A program made the translations under genes and the position numbers. A stretch of DNA of 64,000 bases, taken from the NCBI RefSeq assembly GCF_002879855.1, contig NZ_PNYB01000011.1:124001-188000 (forward strand), read 5' to 3'. The notes below the pieces were generated by a model. It did no database searches, was not told where the DNA came from, and saw only the letters and a program-made list of their open reading frames with translations. Source of the DNA: Trinickia soli. GTDB lineage: Bacteria > Pseudomonadota > Gammaproteobacteria > Burkholderiales > Burkholderiaceae. Below are positions 1 to 9,226 of the stretch, one piece after another (within the stretch, counting starts at the first letter, position 1; the number at the start of each line of letters is the position of its first letter).

Positions 1-581
1 CCGACGTCAACTACTGCGTCATCGTCGGCAGTCTGGACCCGCGCAAGAACCTGCAGCGCGTGCTGGCCGCGGTGGAACGGCTTGGACACCTGCACGACGT
101 GAAATTCGTGGTTGTCGGAGGCGCGAATTCACGCGTCTTCGCGCAGGCGGCAACGGCGTTGGACGATGGCGCGGCTACGGGCGCACGCATCGTGCGCGCG
201 GGCTACGTCTCGGACGGCGAACTGAAAGCGCTCTACGAACATGCCGCCTGTCTCGCGTTTCCTTCGTTGTACGAAGGATTCGGGTTGCCGCCGCTCGAGG
301 CGATGTATTGCGGATGCCCCGCCATCGTGTCGACGCATCCCGCGGTGACCGAAGCGTGCGGCGATGCCGCGATGTACTGCAACGCAGAATCGATCGAAGA
401 CATCGCGCAAAAGATGGCGTTGATGCTGACCGACGGTGCGCTACGCGCGGCCTATCGGGAAAAAGGACTCGTGCATGCCCATGCGAAAAGCTGGGATCGG
501 TCGGCGCGGGAGCTGATGAAAATATTGAAGGGAGAGACATATGAAGCGGAGCCTGCGATCGCCGTTCGATCGGTCGCGTAG
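1..581 (+). CDS. Glycosyltransferase family 4, 3' part only
   Basis: The reading frame is open from base 3 to the stop at 579-581, so the 5' end lies outside the window. The visible part is the C-terminal Rossmann domain of a GT-B glycosyltransferase. It begins with the nucleotide-sugar-domain motif VGSLDPRKN and contains the E-x7-E donor-binding signature in FPSLYEGFGLPPLEAM. Such enzymes add a sugar from a nucleotide-sugar donor to a lipid-linked glycan at the cytoplasmic face. The downstream glycosidase, ATP-grasp protein, GT2 and flippase place it in an exopolysaccharide locus. The sugar and the linkage cannot be read from the sequence. Confidence 0.9.
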   Translation, partial: DVNYCVIVGSLDPRKNLQRVLAAVERLGHLHDVKFVVVGGANSRVFAQAATALDDGAATGARIVRAGYVSDGELKALYEHAACLAFPSLYEGFGLPPLEAMYCGCPAIVSTHPAVTEACGDAAMYCNAESIEDIAQKMALMLTDGALRAAYREKGLVHAHAKSWDRSARELMKILKGETYEAEPAIAVRSVA

Positions 582-608
582 CGCGTGCGCGGCAAAGGAG
601 GTCATCGC

Positions 609-2042
609 ATGACCGAGCGCTTCGAATTTTCGCGGCGGCGGCGCGCGATGCTGGCCGCGATGGCAGCCGCTGGCGCGACATCGAGCGTCTGTGCATCGGC
701 GGCGCAGGCCGTCCGCGCAGTCAGTGCGTCGGGCCGGGGCGAGCGGCGCATGACGCAGCTCATCGGCGCGAACGGTTGGCCCGTCACCGCGGCCAATATT
801 GCCATGTGGAAGGAGATGGGCATCAGTTGGGGCCGCGATTCGGTCGGACCGGGCCAGCCCCACTCGCCCGACGAGCCGGTCGAAGTCGACAAGACGGGCG
901 CGGCATTCGATCACAATTTGCCGCAGGCCATCGTGCAAAACAATCGCAACGGCATTCGTTCGCTGTTGCTGCTCGGCTACACGCCGAAATGGAATGCGAG
1001 CGTCGACGGCGACAGCCGATCGGCGCCGAAGGACGACAGCGTTTGGCAACGCTACGTCGAAACGGTTGTGCGCACCTACATCGCGCCGCCTTACAACATC
1101 CGCCACTTTCAGATCTGGAACGAGGCGGCCGGGAAATTGTCGGGCGGCTCGCCGCAAGCCACGTTCTGGCACGGCAAGAATTTTCGTGCGCAGCATGAGA
1201 AGTCGCGACCGTATGACCGTGCGATGCAGGATTACGTCGAGCTCGTCCATATTCCGGCCGCGCGGATCGTCCGTAAGTACGGCGGCTATGTCGTGTACGG
1301 CGGATGGCCTGATCAGGGCGGGCTCGACAACTACATCAAATGGCTCGAGTATCGCAGCCCGGTGGCCGGTGCGCGCATGATCGATTGGGTCGACTATCTC
1401 GACACGCACTACCTTGGGGTGGACGGATTGACGCCGCTCTATGAACGTTACGTGGCGAACGGGCCGGCGCGCGGTGTGTGGCAGACCGAGATCGGCGACC
1501 GCTACATGACCGATCCGCACTACCTGCCGATGTATTTTTTCAGGTTCGCCGTGTGGGCGCTCGATCACGCGTGGGACGATCCGGACAAATACGTTTCGAT
1601 GGTTTATCACTGGGATGGGTTTGAGCCCTATCGCCTGACGCATCGCGGCAACCCGCGCACCTATAACGTCTCGGGAAAATCGCTCATCGTCCTGAACAAG
1701 ACGGTTGGTGGCGCGCTCGAGCGTTTCAACGGACATCTCGCATTCGGGCCCAACGCATCGGGCTTGGCGTTGCGCTCGGGCAGTGATCTTGTCGTCCAGG
1801 TGCGGGCGAGCCCCGGGCCGAGGACGGTCACCGTCACGGGCTTGAGCGGCGCCCAGCCCGGGCGCCTTGGCGTGGCGATGATTGACGCGTTGACGGGCGA
1901 GCCCGCCGACATGAGCGCAATCGCGGCTCGGTTGAGCCCGGATGGTTTATCGATCGATTTCCGCGTCCCCGAAGCGGTCAATGGAGCGGGGCATGGCGCC
2001 CCCGCGCATCTGGCCTACCTTGTCGTCGCGCAGCATGCATGA
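609..2042 (+). CDS. Secreted clan GH-A glycoside hydrolase (PslG/GH39-like)
   Basis: ATG 609 follows a strong AAAGGAGGT site, giving 477 residues. The N-terminus carries a twin-arginine-like signal (SRRRRAML, then an Ala-rich segment ending near CASAAQA), so export by Tat is likely. The body looks like a (beta/alpha)8 glycosidase: QIWNEAAG fits the beta-4 Asn-Glu acid/base pair, and WQTEIGDRY fits the beta-7 nucleophile Glu of clan GH-A. PslG, the Psl polysaccharide endoglycosidase of Pseudomonas, is a family member with a comparable genomic setting. It probably trims or releases the polysaccharide made by its neighbours. The GH family number is inference. Confidence 0.75.
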   Translation: MTERFEFSRRRRAMLAAMAAAGATSSVCASAAQAVRAVSASGRGERRMTQLIGANGWPVTAANIAMWKEMGISWGRDSVGPGQPHSPDEPVEVDKTGAAFDHNLPQAIVQNNRNGIRSLLLLGYTPKWNASVDGDSRSAPKDDSVWQRYVETVVRTYIAPPYNIRHFQIWNEAAGKLSGGSPQATFWHGKNFRAQHEKSRPYDRAMQDYVELVHIPAARIVRKYGGYVVYGGWPDQGGLDNYIKWLEYRSPVAGARMIDWVDYLDTHYLGVDGLTPLYERYVANGPARGVWQTEIGDRYMTDPHYLPMYFFRFAVWALDHAWDDPDKYVSMVYHWDGFEPYRLTHRGNPRTYNVSGKSLIVLNKTVGGALERFNGHLAFGPNASGLALRSGSDLVVQVRASPGPRTVTVTGLSGAQPGRLGVAMIDALTGEPADMSAIAARLSPDGLSIDFRVPEAVNGAGHGAPAHLAYLVVAQHA

Positions 2043-2073
2043 CAGGGAACGATCTGGGGGCAGGAGGTTGGGC

Positions 2074-3132
2074 GTGAACGAAGCGAATGCAGGAAAACAC
2101 CCGAGCAACATGGCAGCGAGCCAGGCTGCCAGGGCGTGCAGCGGGCGGGCCGGGCAGCGTGCGGTGGCGTCGTCTGCGCAAAGCGATTCCGATGTGAGCG
2201 TGCCGCATGTGGTGTCCGCGGGCGAAGGCACGCTGCTGCACGGTGCGATCAAAACGATGTGGCATGGCGCGAAGCGGTTCTTGTCCGATTACGCTTTCAT
2301 GCAGATCCAACATCGAAGACTGCTCGGGCGCTGGCCCAACATGCGGCATCCGGCGGCGTACAACGAATCGATTTTGCTTCGATGCTTGCACCCGGACATG
2401 CGATGGGTGACGCTCACCGATAAGCTCGCCGTGCGCGAGTATGTGCGCCGCAAGGTGGGCGACGATCATTTGATTCCGCTGCTTGCTGCCCCGGAACGAT
2501 TCACGCGCGATGTGTTCGATGCGTTGCCGTCCGCGTTCGTCATGAAGGCGAATCACGGCTGCGCGTTCGTGAAGGTCGTGCGCGACAAATCGAAAACATC
2601 GTTCGACGCGCTGCGGGTACTCGCGGATAAGTGGCTCGCGATCGACTACTCGCGTGCTTCGCGCGAGCGGCATTACCGTTTCATCAAGCCGCGGCTCTAC
2701 TTCGAACAGCTGCTGATCGACGAGGAGACCGGTAAGATCCCGTCGGATCTGAAACTGCATGTTTTCCGGGGTCTTTCCGAAGGCCCACGCATCTATACGA
2801 TGGTCGTCAGCGATCGTTTCGGCGATGTGCATGGCGATCTCTACGACGAGCAGTGGAAGCGCATGAACGTCACGTTCGGCCCCTACGTGCCAAGCGATGC
2901 GCCCATGCCGCGGCCGCGCAACTGGGCGCAGATCGAGCGCGTTGCTTTACGCCTTGCCGAAGATTTTGGCTACGTGCGCGTCGATCTCTATTCGTTGGGC
3001 GACAAAGTGTACTTCGGCGAATTGACGTTCACGCCGGGAGCGGGTGTTTTGCGCTTTACACCGGACAGCATTGATTACGAGTGGGGACGGCTGCTCAGGG
3101 AGTCGACCGAGGGGTTCGAACGCATGCGGTGA
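2074..3132 (+). CDS. TupA-like ATP-grasp protein
   Basis: GTG 2074 is chosen because AGGAGG lies at 2062-2067; an ATG at 2035 has no comparable site. The 352-residue product matches the TupA-like ATP-grasp family seen in capsule and exopolysaccharide clusters. Supporting segments are LTDKLAVREYV near the start, FVMKANHGCAF, a DLKLHVFRG block, and FTPGAGVLRFTP at the end, which resembles the terminal FTFYPGSG block of that family. ATP-grasp enzymes join a carboxylate to an amine or other nucleophile through an acyl phosphate, so this one may add an amino-acid-like decoration to the polysaccharide. It starts 31 bp after the glycosidase and is probably in the same operon. The substrate is unknown. 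Confidence 0.8.
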   Translation: MNEANAGKHPSNMAASQAARACSGRAGQRAVASSAQSDSDVSVPHVVSAGEGTLLHGAIKTMWHGAKRFLSDYAFMQIQHRRLLGRWPNMRHPAAYNESILLRCLHPDMRWVTLTDKLAVREYVRRKVGDDHLIPLLAAPERFTRDVFDALPSAFVMKANHGCAFVKVVRDKSKTSFDALRVLADKWLAIDYSRASRERHYRFIKPRLYFEQLLIDEETGKIPSDLKLHVFRGLSEGPRIYTMVVSDRFGDVHGDLYDEQWKRMNVTFGPYVPSDAPMPRPRNWAQIERVALRLAEDFGYVRVDLYSLGDKVYFGELTFTPGAGVLRFTPDSIDYEWGRLLRESTEGFERMR

Positions 3133-3372
3133 GCCGGTCGCGCATAACCGCGCGGTTGCGATCCCGATGAATTCGGTCAATCGTTCGTCGTTTTCGGCGG
3201 CGCCGACAATATGCTGAAAAATTGCCGGGTTATTCTCGGCAGCGCATATCGACAGGTTATGCCGGATATGTAAGCGGCTCGCTCGCCGGGGTTCAATAAT
3301 CGGGCGGGTCATTTTTTTTGAAGTTGCGTTGCGAAGCAAACAATTAATTAATCAACGTGATGGAGGCGAACG

Positions 3373-3483
3373 ATGCCACTGTTGGTGTATTTCGTTGCGG
3401 CGGTGTTTGGGATTGGTGCTTTGACCGCTACGCTGTCGAACGGAGCGATCAGCCCGGCGCATTTCATGTGCGTCGCGCACTGA
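3373..3483 (+). CDS. Small hydrophobic protein, 36 residues
   Basis: An ATG at 3373 follows GGAGGCG at 3362-3368 with good spacing. The product (MPLLVYFVAAVFGIGALTAT, then a short polar tail ending in FMCVAH) is one predicted membrane segment. It lies alone in the 3133-3658 gap between the ATP-grasp and response-regulator genes. No family is recognised. The rest of the gap is more AT-rich than its surroundings (for example 3330-3360) and may hold its promoter. The ribosome site and the clean hydrophobic profile argue for a real gene; the short length argues for caution. Confidence 0.5.
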   Translation: MPLLVYFVAAVFGIGALTATLSNGAISPAHFMCVAH

Positions 3484-3658
3484 GCACCCCGTAGTATCGC
3501 GCGCCACGCCGTGCGCCGATCGTCGCTGTTGCACCGATCTGCATGGGTAGCGGCATCGTGGCGCGCCTTCCTTGAGGTTGTCAAAGCGGGGCCATCTGCT
3601 AGTATCCGCAGCACGGGCATGCGTTGTGAACGGGGCATGCCGGCGAAGGAGACCAGCC

Positions 3659-4129
3659 ATGGCGGACGATCGAGTCGGCGAAATCGTCGAAATTCTGCTT
3701 GTCGAAGATAGCCCGGCCGATGTGATGTTGACGCGCGACGCGTTCGATTATCACAAGGTGCTCAATCCGCTGCGAGTCGTTGAAGACGGCGTCGATGCGC
3801 TTGCCTATTTGAGGCGGGAAGGACGCTATGCCCATTGCAAATTGCCCAGTCTCATCATTCTCGATTTGAATCTGCCGCGGATGTCAGGCCGCGAGGTGCT
3901 GATGGAGATCAAACGCGATCCCGTCCTTCAATGCATTCCCGTCGTTATTTTGACGACCTCGACGTCCGAAGAAGATATCTTGGGCACTTACGCGCATTAT
4001 GCGAATTGCTACATCACGAAGCCTGTCGATTTCGACAAATTCGTTCATGTGATCCGCTCGATCCGCGAGTTTTGGTGCGGCGTCGTGACGCTGCCGCATT
4101 GCGAGCCGCCGGCGGGCACCGTCATGTGA
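3659..4129 (+). CDS. Single-domain response regulator (Rcp1-like)
   Basis: ATG 3659 follows GAAGGAGACC; the product has 156 residues and consists only of a receiver domain. It shows the acidic pair in LLVEDSPADV, the phospho-acceptor Asp in LDLNLPRMSG, the Thr in ILTTSTSEED and the conserved Lys in YITKPVDF. No output domain follows. This layout matches Rcp-type regulators that take phosphate from phytochrome-like or hybrid kinases and act by protein contact. No kinase is encoded nearby, so the partner is elsewhere. It is convergent with the haemagglutinin-like gene. Confidence 0.92.
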   Translation: MADDRVGEIVEILLVEDSPADVMLTRDAFDYHKVLNPLRVVEDGVDALAYLRREGRYAHCKLPSLIILDLNLPRMSGREVLMEIKRDPVLQCIPVVILTTSTSEEDILGTYAHYANCYITKPVDFDKFVHVIRSIREFWCGVVTLPHCEPPAGTVM

Positions 4130-4134
4130 AGACG

Positions 4135-4166
4135 GACGGGCGGCGCACGCAATGTGCACCGCCGTC
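4135..4166. terminator. Hairpin between convergent genes
   Basis: An imperfect stem (4135-4148 with 4154-4166, one bulge and one mismatch, loop GCAAT) lies between the response-regulator stop and the stop of the converging haemagglutinin-like gene. There is no T-tract, so any termination role is inference. Confidence 0.4.
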
Positions 4167-4171
4167 GAACG

Positions 4172-6499
4172 CTATTGCGCCTGCTGCCAGGCCAACACGG
4201 GATGCGTGGCCCCGACGGGCATCGACCATGCACCGCCTGCGCCGAATTTCCAGGTGGCGAAGCTTGCAGGAGCGCTCATTTGAGCCGTGCTGAGGCCCTG
4301 CGAAACGGGCACGCCGTTCCCGCCGCTGATTTGCCCTGTCGTTTGCCGATCCCAGTAGACGGAGGTGATCGTTCCGGTATTGAGGTAGGCCACGCCAGCC
4401 GGCGAGTACGCATTGACGAGTCCGACATCGAACGACTCGTTGATGGTGCCTTCATTGGAGTAGACGAGGCCGCCGCCGCCCATCCCGCCCTGCGCTTTCC
4501 CGGTTGAATAGGACTGCGAGATAAAGCCCGTATTGTCACCGACAAGTCCGCCAGGCTCGACATGCAGGGGACCCGTGACGTCGCCCGTTGCGTACGACTG
4601 AACGATGCTGCCGTTGTTGCGCCCCACGAGCCCGCCGGCCAACCCTTGAGTATCGGAACTGACGCCGCTCCACGAACGCGTGATGGTGCCGTCGTTTTGA
4701 CCCACGAGCCCGCCCGTCGTCGTCTGGTTTTCGTTGGTGGCGTACAGGAAGCCCGTTGTGTAGCTGTGCGTGACGAGCCCTTGGTTGTCGCCGGCGAGAA
4801 TTCCGCTCGGGCCGTCGTCGTAGTTCGCGTTGCTGTTCGTCACGCCCACGTTGCGCACGATGCCCGTTTTACCGACGACGCCAAAAAGCCCGGTTGGTTG
4901 CCAGAACGCTTGTTGCTGAAAGGACAGGCGATCGATCGTGTGACCCATGCCGTCGAACTGGCCCGTGAATGCAGTGCTCGTGTTGCCGAGCGGCACAAAC
5001 GCTGTGCCCGCTGCGGCAATATCTTTGCCGAGCGCATAGGCGCCGGTCAGATCGAGCGAGATGTTCTGCAAATCATTGACCGTGTTGACGAGCTTGTAGG
5101 CCGTGAACTGCGAGAGCAATCCGCTATAAGGCGTGGCCACCCAGCCCTGGTTCGCCAGTTGGGCACCGGGCGAGTAGGTACCGTTCATGTCGTAGAGCAC
5201 GCTGGCCGTTCCCAGGCTGCCCGACCAGTCGAGCGTGCCTTGATTGATTACGCTGCCGCCGTTGTCGAGTGCCGCGGTGTCGGCGCGTAACGTCAGGTTG
5301 CCGTTGCCTTGATTTTTGACGGTTTCGCCGGCATCGATCGTGACGTTGTGTCGAGCCGCGAGCGTCAATGAGGCCGTACCGTGCCAGGCCAGGTTCGAGC
5401 CGACTTCGAGATCGCCTGCGTCGCCTGGCGCGCCCGTTGTCGTCAGGTTGACGGACGTGCCCGCGTTCAAGCTGCGTGCAATGACGTTCGCCGCCTGGCT
5501 TTCGATCGTGAACGAAGGCGTGGTGAGGTTCCATTGCGCCGCTGTGATCGTCGGATTTCCGCAGGAATCGCAGAGCGACAGCGCATTCGCCGTCGTATCG
5601 ACGGTGCCGCCCTTGCCGCCGACGTCGCTGGCGACGAGCGGCCCTCCGACGACGACGTTGCCGCGATCGGCGACGAGCCAGACGTGGCCGTCGCGTGTGG
5701 CGGTGCCTGTGGCGCGGACCGGGCTGTGGGCGCCCGCGAGGGCAAACACGTTGCCGTCGGCTGCCTGCAGGTTGATCTGCGCTGCCGAGATTGCCCCGGT
5801 ATCGAACACGGTTCCGCGGCTACCCGCCAGCACGAACACCTGCTTGCCGCTGGCCGAATCCTGCAGCAATATCTGCTGACCGGCAGCGAGCTCGGCCGTG
5901 CCTTTTGGCGCACTGATCGAGCCCATATTCGCCACTTCGTTGCGTGCGATGAGAACGACGTCGCCGCCGCTCGAACCGATCTTGCCGAAGTTGACGATGC
6001 GGGCATTCGAGTTGCCTGCGAAGGTGAGTGCAGCGCCTTGCATGAAGGCCGCATTCGACGTGTCGAGGGTCGAACCGACGAAGCGCCCGCCTGTCGAAAT
6101 CACGCCGCTCGAGCCTATGACGACGCCTTGTGGGTTGATGAGGTAGACGCTACCCGTGGCCGATAGCGTGCCGAGCAATGTCGATGCGCTGGTGCCCGTG
6201 ACGCGATTGAGCGTTGCGCCGGCGCCGTTGTCGAACACGACGTGGTTGCCGCTGGCGATCGAGAAGCTCGTCCAATCGACCACGCCGCGGCTCGAGCTTT
6301 GATTGACTGTGAGCGTGGGGCCGCTCGTCGCGATGGAGCCCGAGCCCGCGATGAAATGGCCCCCCGCTGGTAACGATCCTGCTTGTGCATGGGAAATCGA
6401 AAGGGAAAGTGCGCAGAAGACGACGCGCTGGAGCGTCAGGCATGTGCCGCGCAGCGCCAGCGGCACATGCGGGCGCACGATCATCATCGTGTCATTCAT
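4172..6499 (-). CDS. Filamentous-haemagglutinin-like TpsA exoprotein with GLUG repeats
   Basis: The gene reads from ATG 6499 to 4172, about 775 residues. A signal peptide (hydrophobic stretch ending near SHAQA) is followed by a two-partner-secretion haemagglutination domain: VNQSSSRGVVDWTSFSIASG, then NRVTG, then VYLINPQGVVIG. The C-terminal third has several GLUG-type repeats (AGGLVGRNNGSIVQSYATG, GGLVGDNTGFISQSYSTG). Such proteins are beta-helical adhesins exported by an outer-membrane TpsB porin. No TpsB gene is visible in the window, so its transporter must be encoded elsewhere. At under 800 residues it is short for a haemagglutinin. Earlier non-ATG starts are possible, since the ribosome site is weak. 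Its position inside an exopolysaccharide locus suggests a biofilm role. Confidence 0.8.
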   Translation of the reverse strand: MNDTMMIVRPHVPLALRGTCLTLQRVVFCALSLSISHAQAGSLPAGGHFIAGSGSIATSGPTLTVNQSSSRGVVDWTSFSIASGNHVVFDNGAGATLNRVTGTSASTLLGTLSATGSVYLINPQGVVIGSSGVISTGGRFVGSTLDTSNAAFMQGAALTFAGNSNARIVNFGKIGSSGGDVVLIARNEVANMGSISAPKGTAELAAGQQILLQDSASGKQVFVLAGSRGTVFDTGAISAAQINLQAADGNVFALAGAHSPVRATGTATRDGHVWLVADRGNVVVGGPLVASDVGGKGGTVDTTANALSLCDSCGNPTITAAQWNLTTPSFTIESQAANVIARSLNAGTSVNLTTTGAPGDAGDLEVGSNLAWHGTASLTLAARHNVTIDAGETVKNQGNGNLTLRADTAALDNGGSVINQGTLDWSGSLGTASVLYDMNGTYSPGAQLANQGWVATPYSGLLSQFTAYKLVNTVNDLQNISLDLTGAYALGKDIAAAGTAFVPLGNTSTAFTGQFDGMGHTIDRLSFQQQAFWQPTGLFGVVGKTGIVRNVGVTNSNANYDDGPSGILAGDNQGLVTHSYTTGFLYATNENQTTTGGLVGQNDGTITRSWSGVSSDTQGLAGGLVGRNNGSIVQSYATGDVTGPLHVEPGGLVGDNTGFISQSYSTGKAQGGMGGGGLVYSNEGTINESFDVGLVNAYSPAGVAYLNTGTITSVYWDRQTTGQISGGNGVPVSQGLSTAQMSAPASFATWKFGAGGAWSMPVGATHPVLAWQQAQ

Positions 6500-6767
6500 C
6501 GGTGTGTTACCAGTGGGTGGTTTGGGCCGCGCTATTTTCGCCGCTACGCTGTGGTGCGATCGATCGCCAACTGTCAACCTAATCGGTCAAGACCACGGGA
6601 TTTTCAGACCGCTTTGTACTGCACCTTTTTTTGTAGATTATTCTGCAGTGCAACACAAGAGGAGCTGCGATTTATCCGCTTGGCGAGGATAGCGAGCGCG
6701 GCGACGCGGAGACTGCCGACGAATAATGATCCTTCAGTCAGTGATTGCCAAGAGGAGTACCGAGCAG

Positions 6768-7778
6768 ATGAAGTCAGTCACGATCGCGATCTGTAACTAT
6801 AACTACGAGCGGTATCTGGCCGACGCCATCGATTCGGCGCTGGCGCAGGACTATCCTGCGACGCAGGTGCTCGTGGTCGACGATGGTTCGACAGATGGAT
6901 CGCGCGAGATCATCCGCAGTTACGGCTCACGCATACGGGCCGTGCTCAAGGCCAACGGCGGACAGGTATCGGCGTACAACTGCGCGCTCGATGAAATCGA
7001 CAGCGAGTACGTCATCCTGCTCGATGCCGACGATCTGCTGTATCCGAATGCCGTCACGGAAGTCATGCGACGCTTCGCTGTCGGCGACTACGCCAAGGTC
7101 CAGTTCCGCCTTGACGTCATCTCTCAGGACGGTGCGCAGACGGGCGTGACCGTTCCCCATTCGGACGCGCCGGCCGACTGCGGCAGCCTGCTGCGCAAAG
7201 GGTGGCTCTATCCTTCGCCGCCAGCATCGGGCAATGCCTATAAAAAAAGTGCGCTGTGCAAAATATTCCCGATTCCCGAAACGTCCGAAGGGCGTTACGG
7301 TGCGGATTTTTTTGCGATTTATGGCATCGCGCTGGTCGGCCAGGTTGGCTCTATTTCCGACGCGCTCGGCGCCTATCGTGTACATAATTCCGCTCCGCAA
7401 GACGTATCGTTCGCCAATTCGGAAAAAAATAGTAAAGCCCCAAAGGCTTATGCGGCACGGTGGGGCGCGTTGAGATATGTGGCGCGCAATCGGCTCAATA
7501 TCGAGTTGCCCGCGTCGTTTCACGACTTCTCGCATGAGAAGGCAATTTTTTGTAGCGAGATCTATGGCGCACCGTTGATTGACCGGTGGCGTTGGTTCGC
7601 GTTTGACTCGCGCAGCTACCTGCATTCGATCGTCGCGAACCCGTTTTGGGGTCCGGTAAAAAAAGTCGGCACGATCGGGCTATCCTGCCTGTGCCTCGTG
7701 CCCTACGCACCGTTATCGAACTACGTGGTGCGTTTCATCTCCAACCCGCTGGCACGCCGGAGCAGCGCCGCGCACTGA
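6768..7778 (+). CDS. Glycosyltransferase family 2
   Basis: ATG 6768 follows AAGAGGAG and gives 336 residues. The N-terminus is a GT-A fold: VTIAICNYNYERYL, the nucleotide-binding VVDDGSTDGS, and the metal-binding region LLDADDLLYP. The C-terminal part is variable and less GC-rich around 7230-7460 than the flanking genes. The enzyme would transfer a sugar from a nucleotide donor during repeat-unit assembly. The flippase gene follows 62 bp downstream, consistent with one operon. Donor and acceptor cannot be assigned. Confidence 0.9.
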   Translation: MKSVTIAICNYNYERYLADAIDSALAQDYPATQVLVVDDGSTDGSREIIRSYGSRIRAVLKANGGQVSAYNCALDEIDSEYVILLDADDLLYPNAVTEVMRRFAVGDYAKVQFRLDVISQDGAQTGVTVPHSDAPADCGSLLRKGWLYPSPPASGNAYKKSALCKIFPIPETSEGRYGADFFAIYGIALVGQVGSISDALGAYRVHNSAPQDVSFANSEKNSKAPKAYAARWGALRYVARNRLNIELPASFHDFSHEKAIFCSEIYGAPLIDRWRWFAFDSRSYLHSIVANPFWGPVKKVGTIGLSCLCLVPYAPLSNYVVRFISNPLARRSSAAH

Positions 7779-7840
7779 GCCGGCGCCTGGGCCTTCGACT
7801 TGCTCGTCGCTTGAAGGGCGGCGGCCTATGAAATATTGCT

Positions 7841-9226
7841 ATGGACAAGAAAGAGAACACCCGCGTACTCGTTTTCGTGTACGGCGGCTACATCATGAGG
7901 TACTTGTACCTCCTGGTGGTCATCCCGTTCTATGGGCGTGTGCTAGGCGTGACCGAGTACGGCCGCGTGCTCGCGGCCATGTCGTTGATGAACGTCATAT
8001 GGATGCTCGTAAGCTACGGCTTCACTTTCGTCGGCATGCGCGACGTGTCGAGGGTGCATGAAAAGCACGAATACAACGCGATCTTCTCGCTGCATCTGAG
8101 TGCGCGGATTCTGCTGGGCGCCGTCGGCGGCGCCATAGGGCTGACGGCGACGTTCTGCTCGCCGGTGTTGTCTCAACACCCGCTGATCGGCGTGCTGGCG
8201 ACGGTGCTCGGGATCGTGAACGGATGGAACCTGGGCTGGCTGTTTCAGGGGCGGCAACACTTCCGCACGCCGATCATGCTCGAAGTGGTCGGCTTCGCCT
8301 TGAGCCTCGTGCTCGTGCTTTCGCTCGTCAGAGGGCCGGCCGATTCCACGTGGGTGCTGGCGAGTCTGCTGATTGCCGGCATCTGCTCGACCGCGATCGC
8401 GTACGGATTGACGTTGAAGGACATCGGCTTACCCCGTCCGAACTGGCGTGGCGTGCCGCATCTGATGCGCGATTCGACGATGCTGTTCCTTTATTCGACG
8501 GGCTCGGTCGTGCTCACGTCGGCGTCGACTTATCTGTTGACGCTGCTGTCGACACCCACGCAGGTGGGCTATTACGGCGCGGCCGAGCGATTCGCCTCGA
8601 TCGGCCTTAGTCTCATGGGGCCGGCCGCGCAGGTTTTCATCCCGACGATCTCGCGCCAGATCGCGCAGAACGACCATCACGGCGCACGTTCGACGACACG
8701 GCGCGGCGCAGCATTGCTGCTCGGGTATGGATTTCTCGCGCTGGGCGGGGCGCTCGTGCTTTCGCCGTATGTGCTGCCACTGATCCTGGGCAAGGCGTTC
8801 GTGCCGAGCGCGCACGTGTTGCAGCGTTTCGCGTGGATGTTTCCGTTTTCCGCCTTCAACCAGTTCGTGGGCTTTTACGTCTTTCTGCCGCGCCGGAGGG
8901 ACCGGATGATGGCCGTTGCGGGCCTGATGTCGGCTGCGGCGAACCTTGCCTCGGCGCTGTTGCTCGCACCGCACTTCGGCGCGGTCGGCATGGCGTCGGC
9001 GCGCGTGATCGGCGAAGCGACGCTCTCGCTCACGCTGCTCATCTTCGCTTGGCGGACCGGGTTGCTGAGCGCGATCTTCGGCCGCGCGGCGCCGGGTGAG
9101 GACGTCAGCAAGCGCCAGCAGCAGGCGCCCACCCGAGCCGCCACGACAATTGACGTGGCGTCTGCATCCGCCGTTGCGCAGGCGGGTCCGAACCCGCCCG
9201 CTCAAAGCTACCGGTCGGCCCGATAA
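7841..9226 (+). CDS. Polysaccharide repeat-unit flippase (Wzx-like, MOP superfamily)
   Basis: The product has 461 residues with about 12 to 14 hydrophobic segments, from YLYLLVVIPFYGRVLG at the N-terminus to LLIFAWRTGLL near the C-terminus. Conserved polysaccharide-flippase features include a Gly-rich first helix, GWLFQG near residue 130, and VGYYGAAERF mid-protein. It would move a lipid-linked oligosaccharide across the inner membrane. A hydrophilic tail of about 45 residues follows the last helix, and its coding DNA (9105-9226) overlaps the end of the convergent IclR-like gene. ATG 7841 is the most likely start, although its ribosome site is weak. Confidence 0.88.
   Translation: MDKKENTRVLVFVYGGYIMRYLYLLVVIPFYGRVLGVTEYGRVLAAMSLMNVIWMLVSYGFTFVGMRDVSRVHEKHEYNAIFSLHLSARILLGAVGGAIGLTATFCSPVLSQHPLIGVLATVLGIVNGWNLGWLFQGRQHFRTPIMLEVVGFALSLVLVLSLVRGPADSTWVLASLLIAGICSTAIAYGLTLKDIGLPRPNWRGVPHLMRDSTMLFLYSTGSVVLTSASTYLLTLLSTPTQVGYYGAAERFASIGLSLMGPAAQVFIPTISRQIAQNDHHGARSTTRRGAALLLGYGFLALGGALVLSPYVLPLILGKAFVPSAHVLQRFAWMFPFSAFNQFVGFYVFLPRRRDRMMAVAGLMSAAANLASALLLAPHFGAVGMASARVIGEATLSLTLLIFAWRTGLLSAIFGRAAPGEDVSKRQQQAPTRAATTIDVASASAVAQAGPNPPAQSYRSAR

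Noticed and set aside
441-1736. 431-codon minus-strand frame opposite the glycosidase gene
   Set aside because: Shadow of the GH-A gene, which has signal peptide and catalytic motifs.
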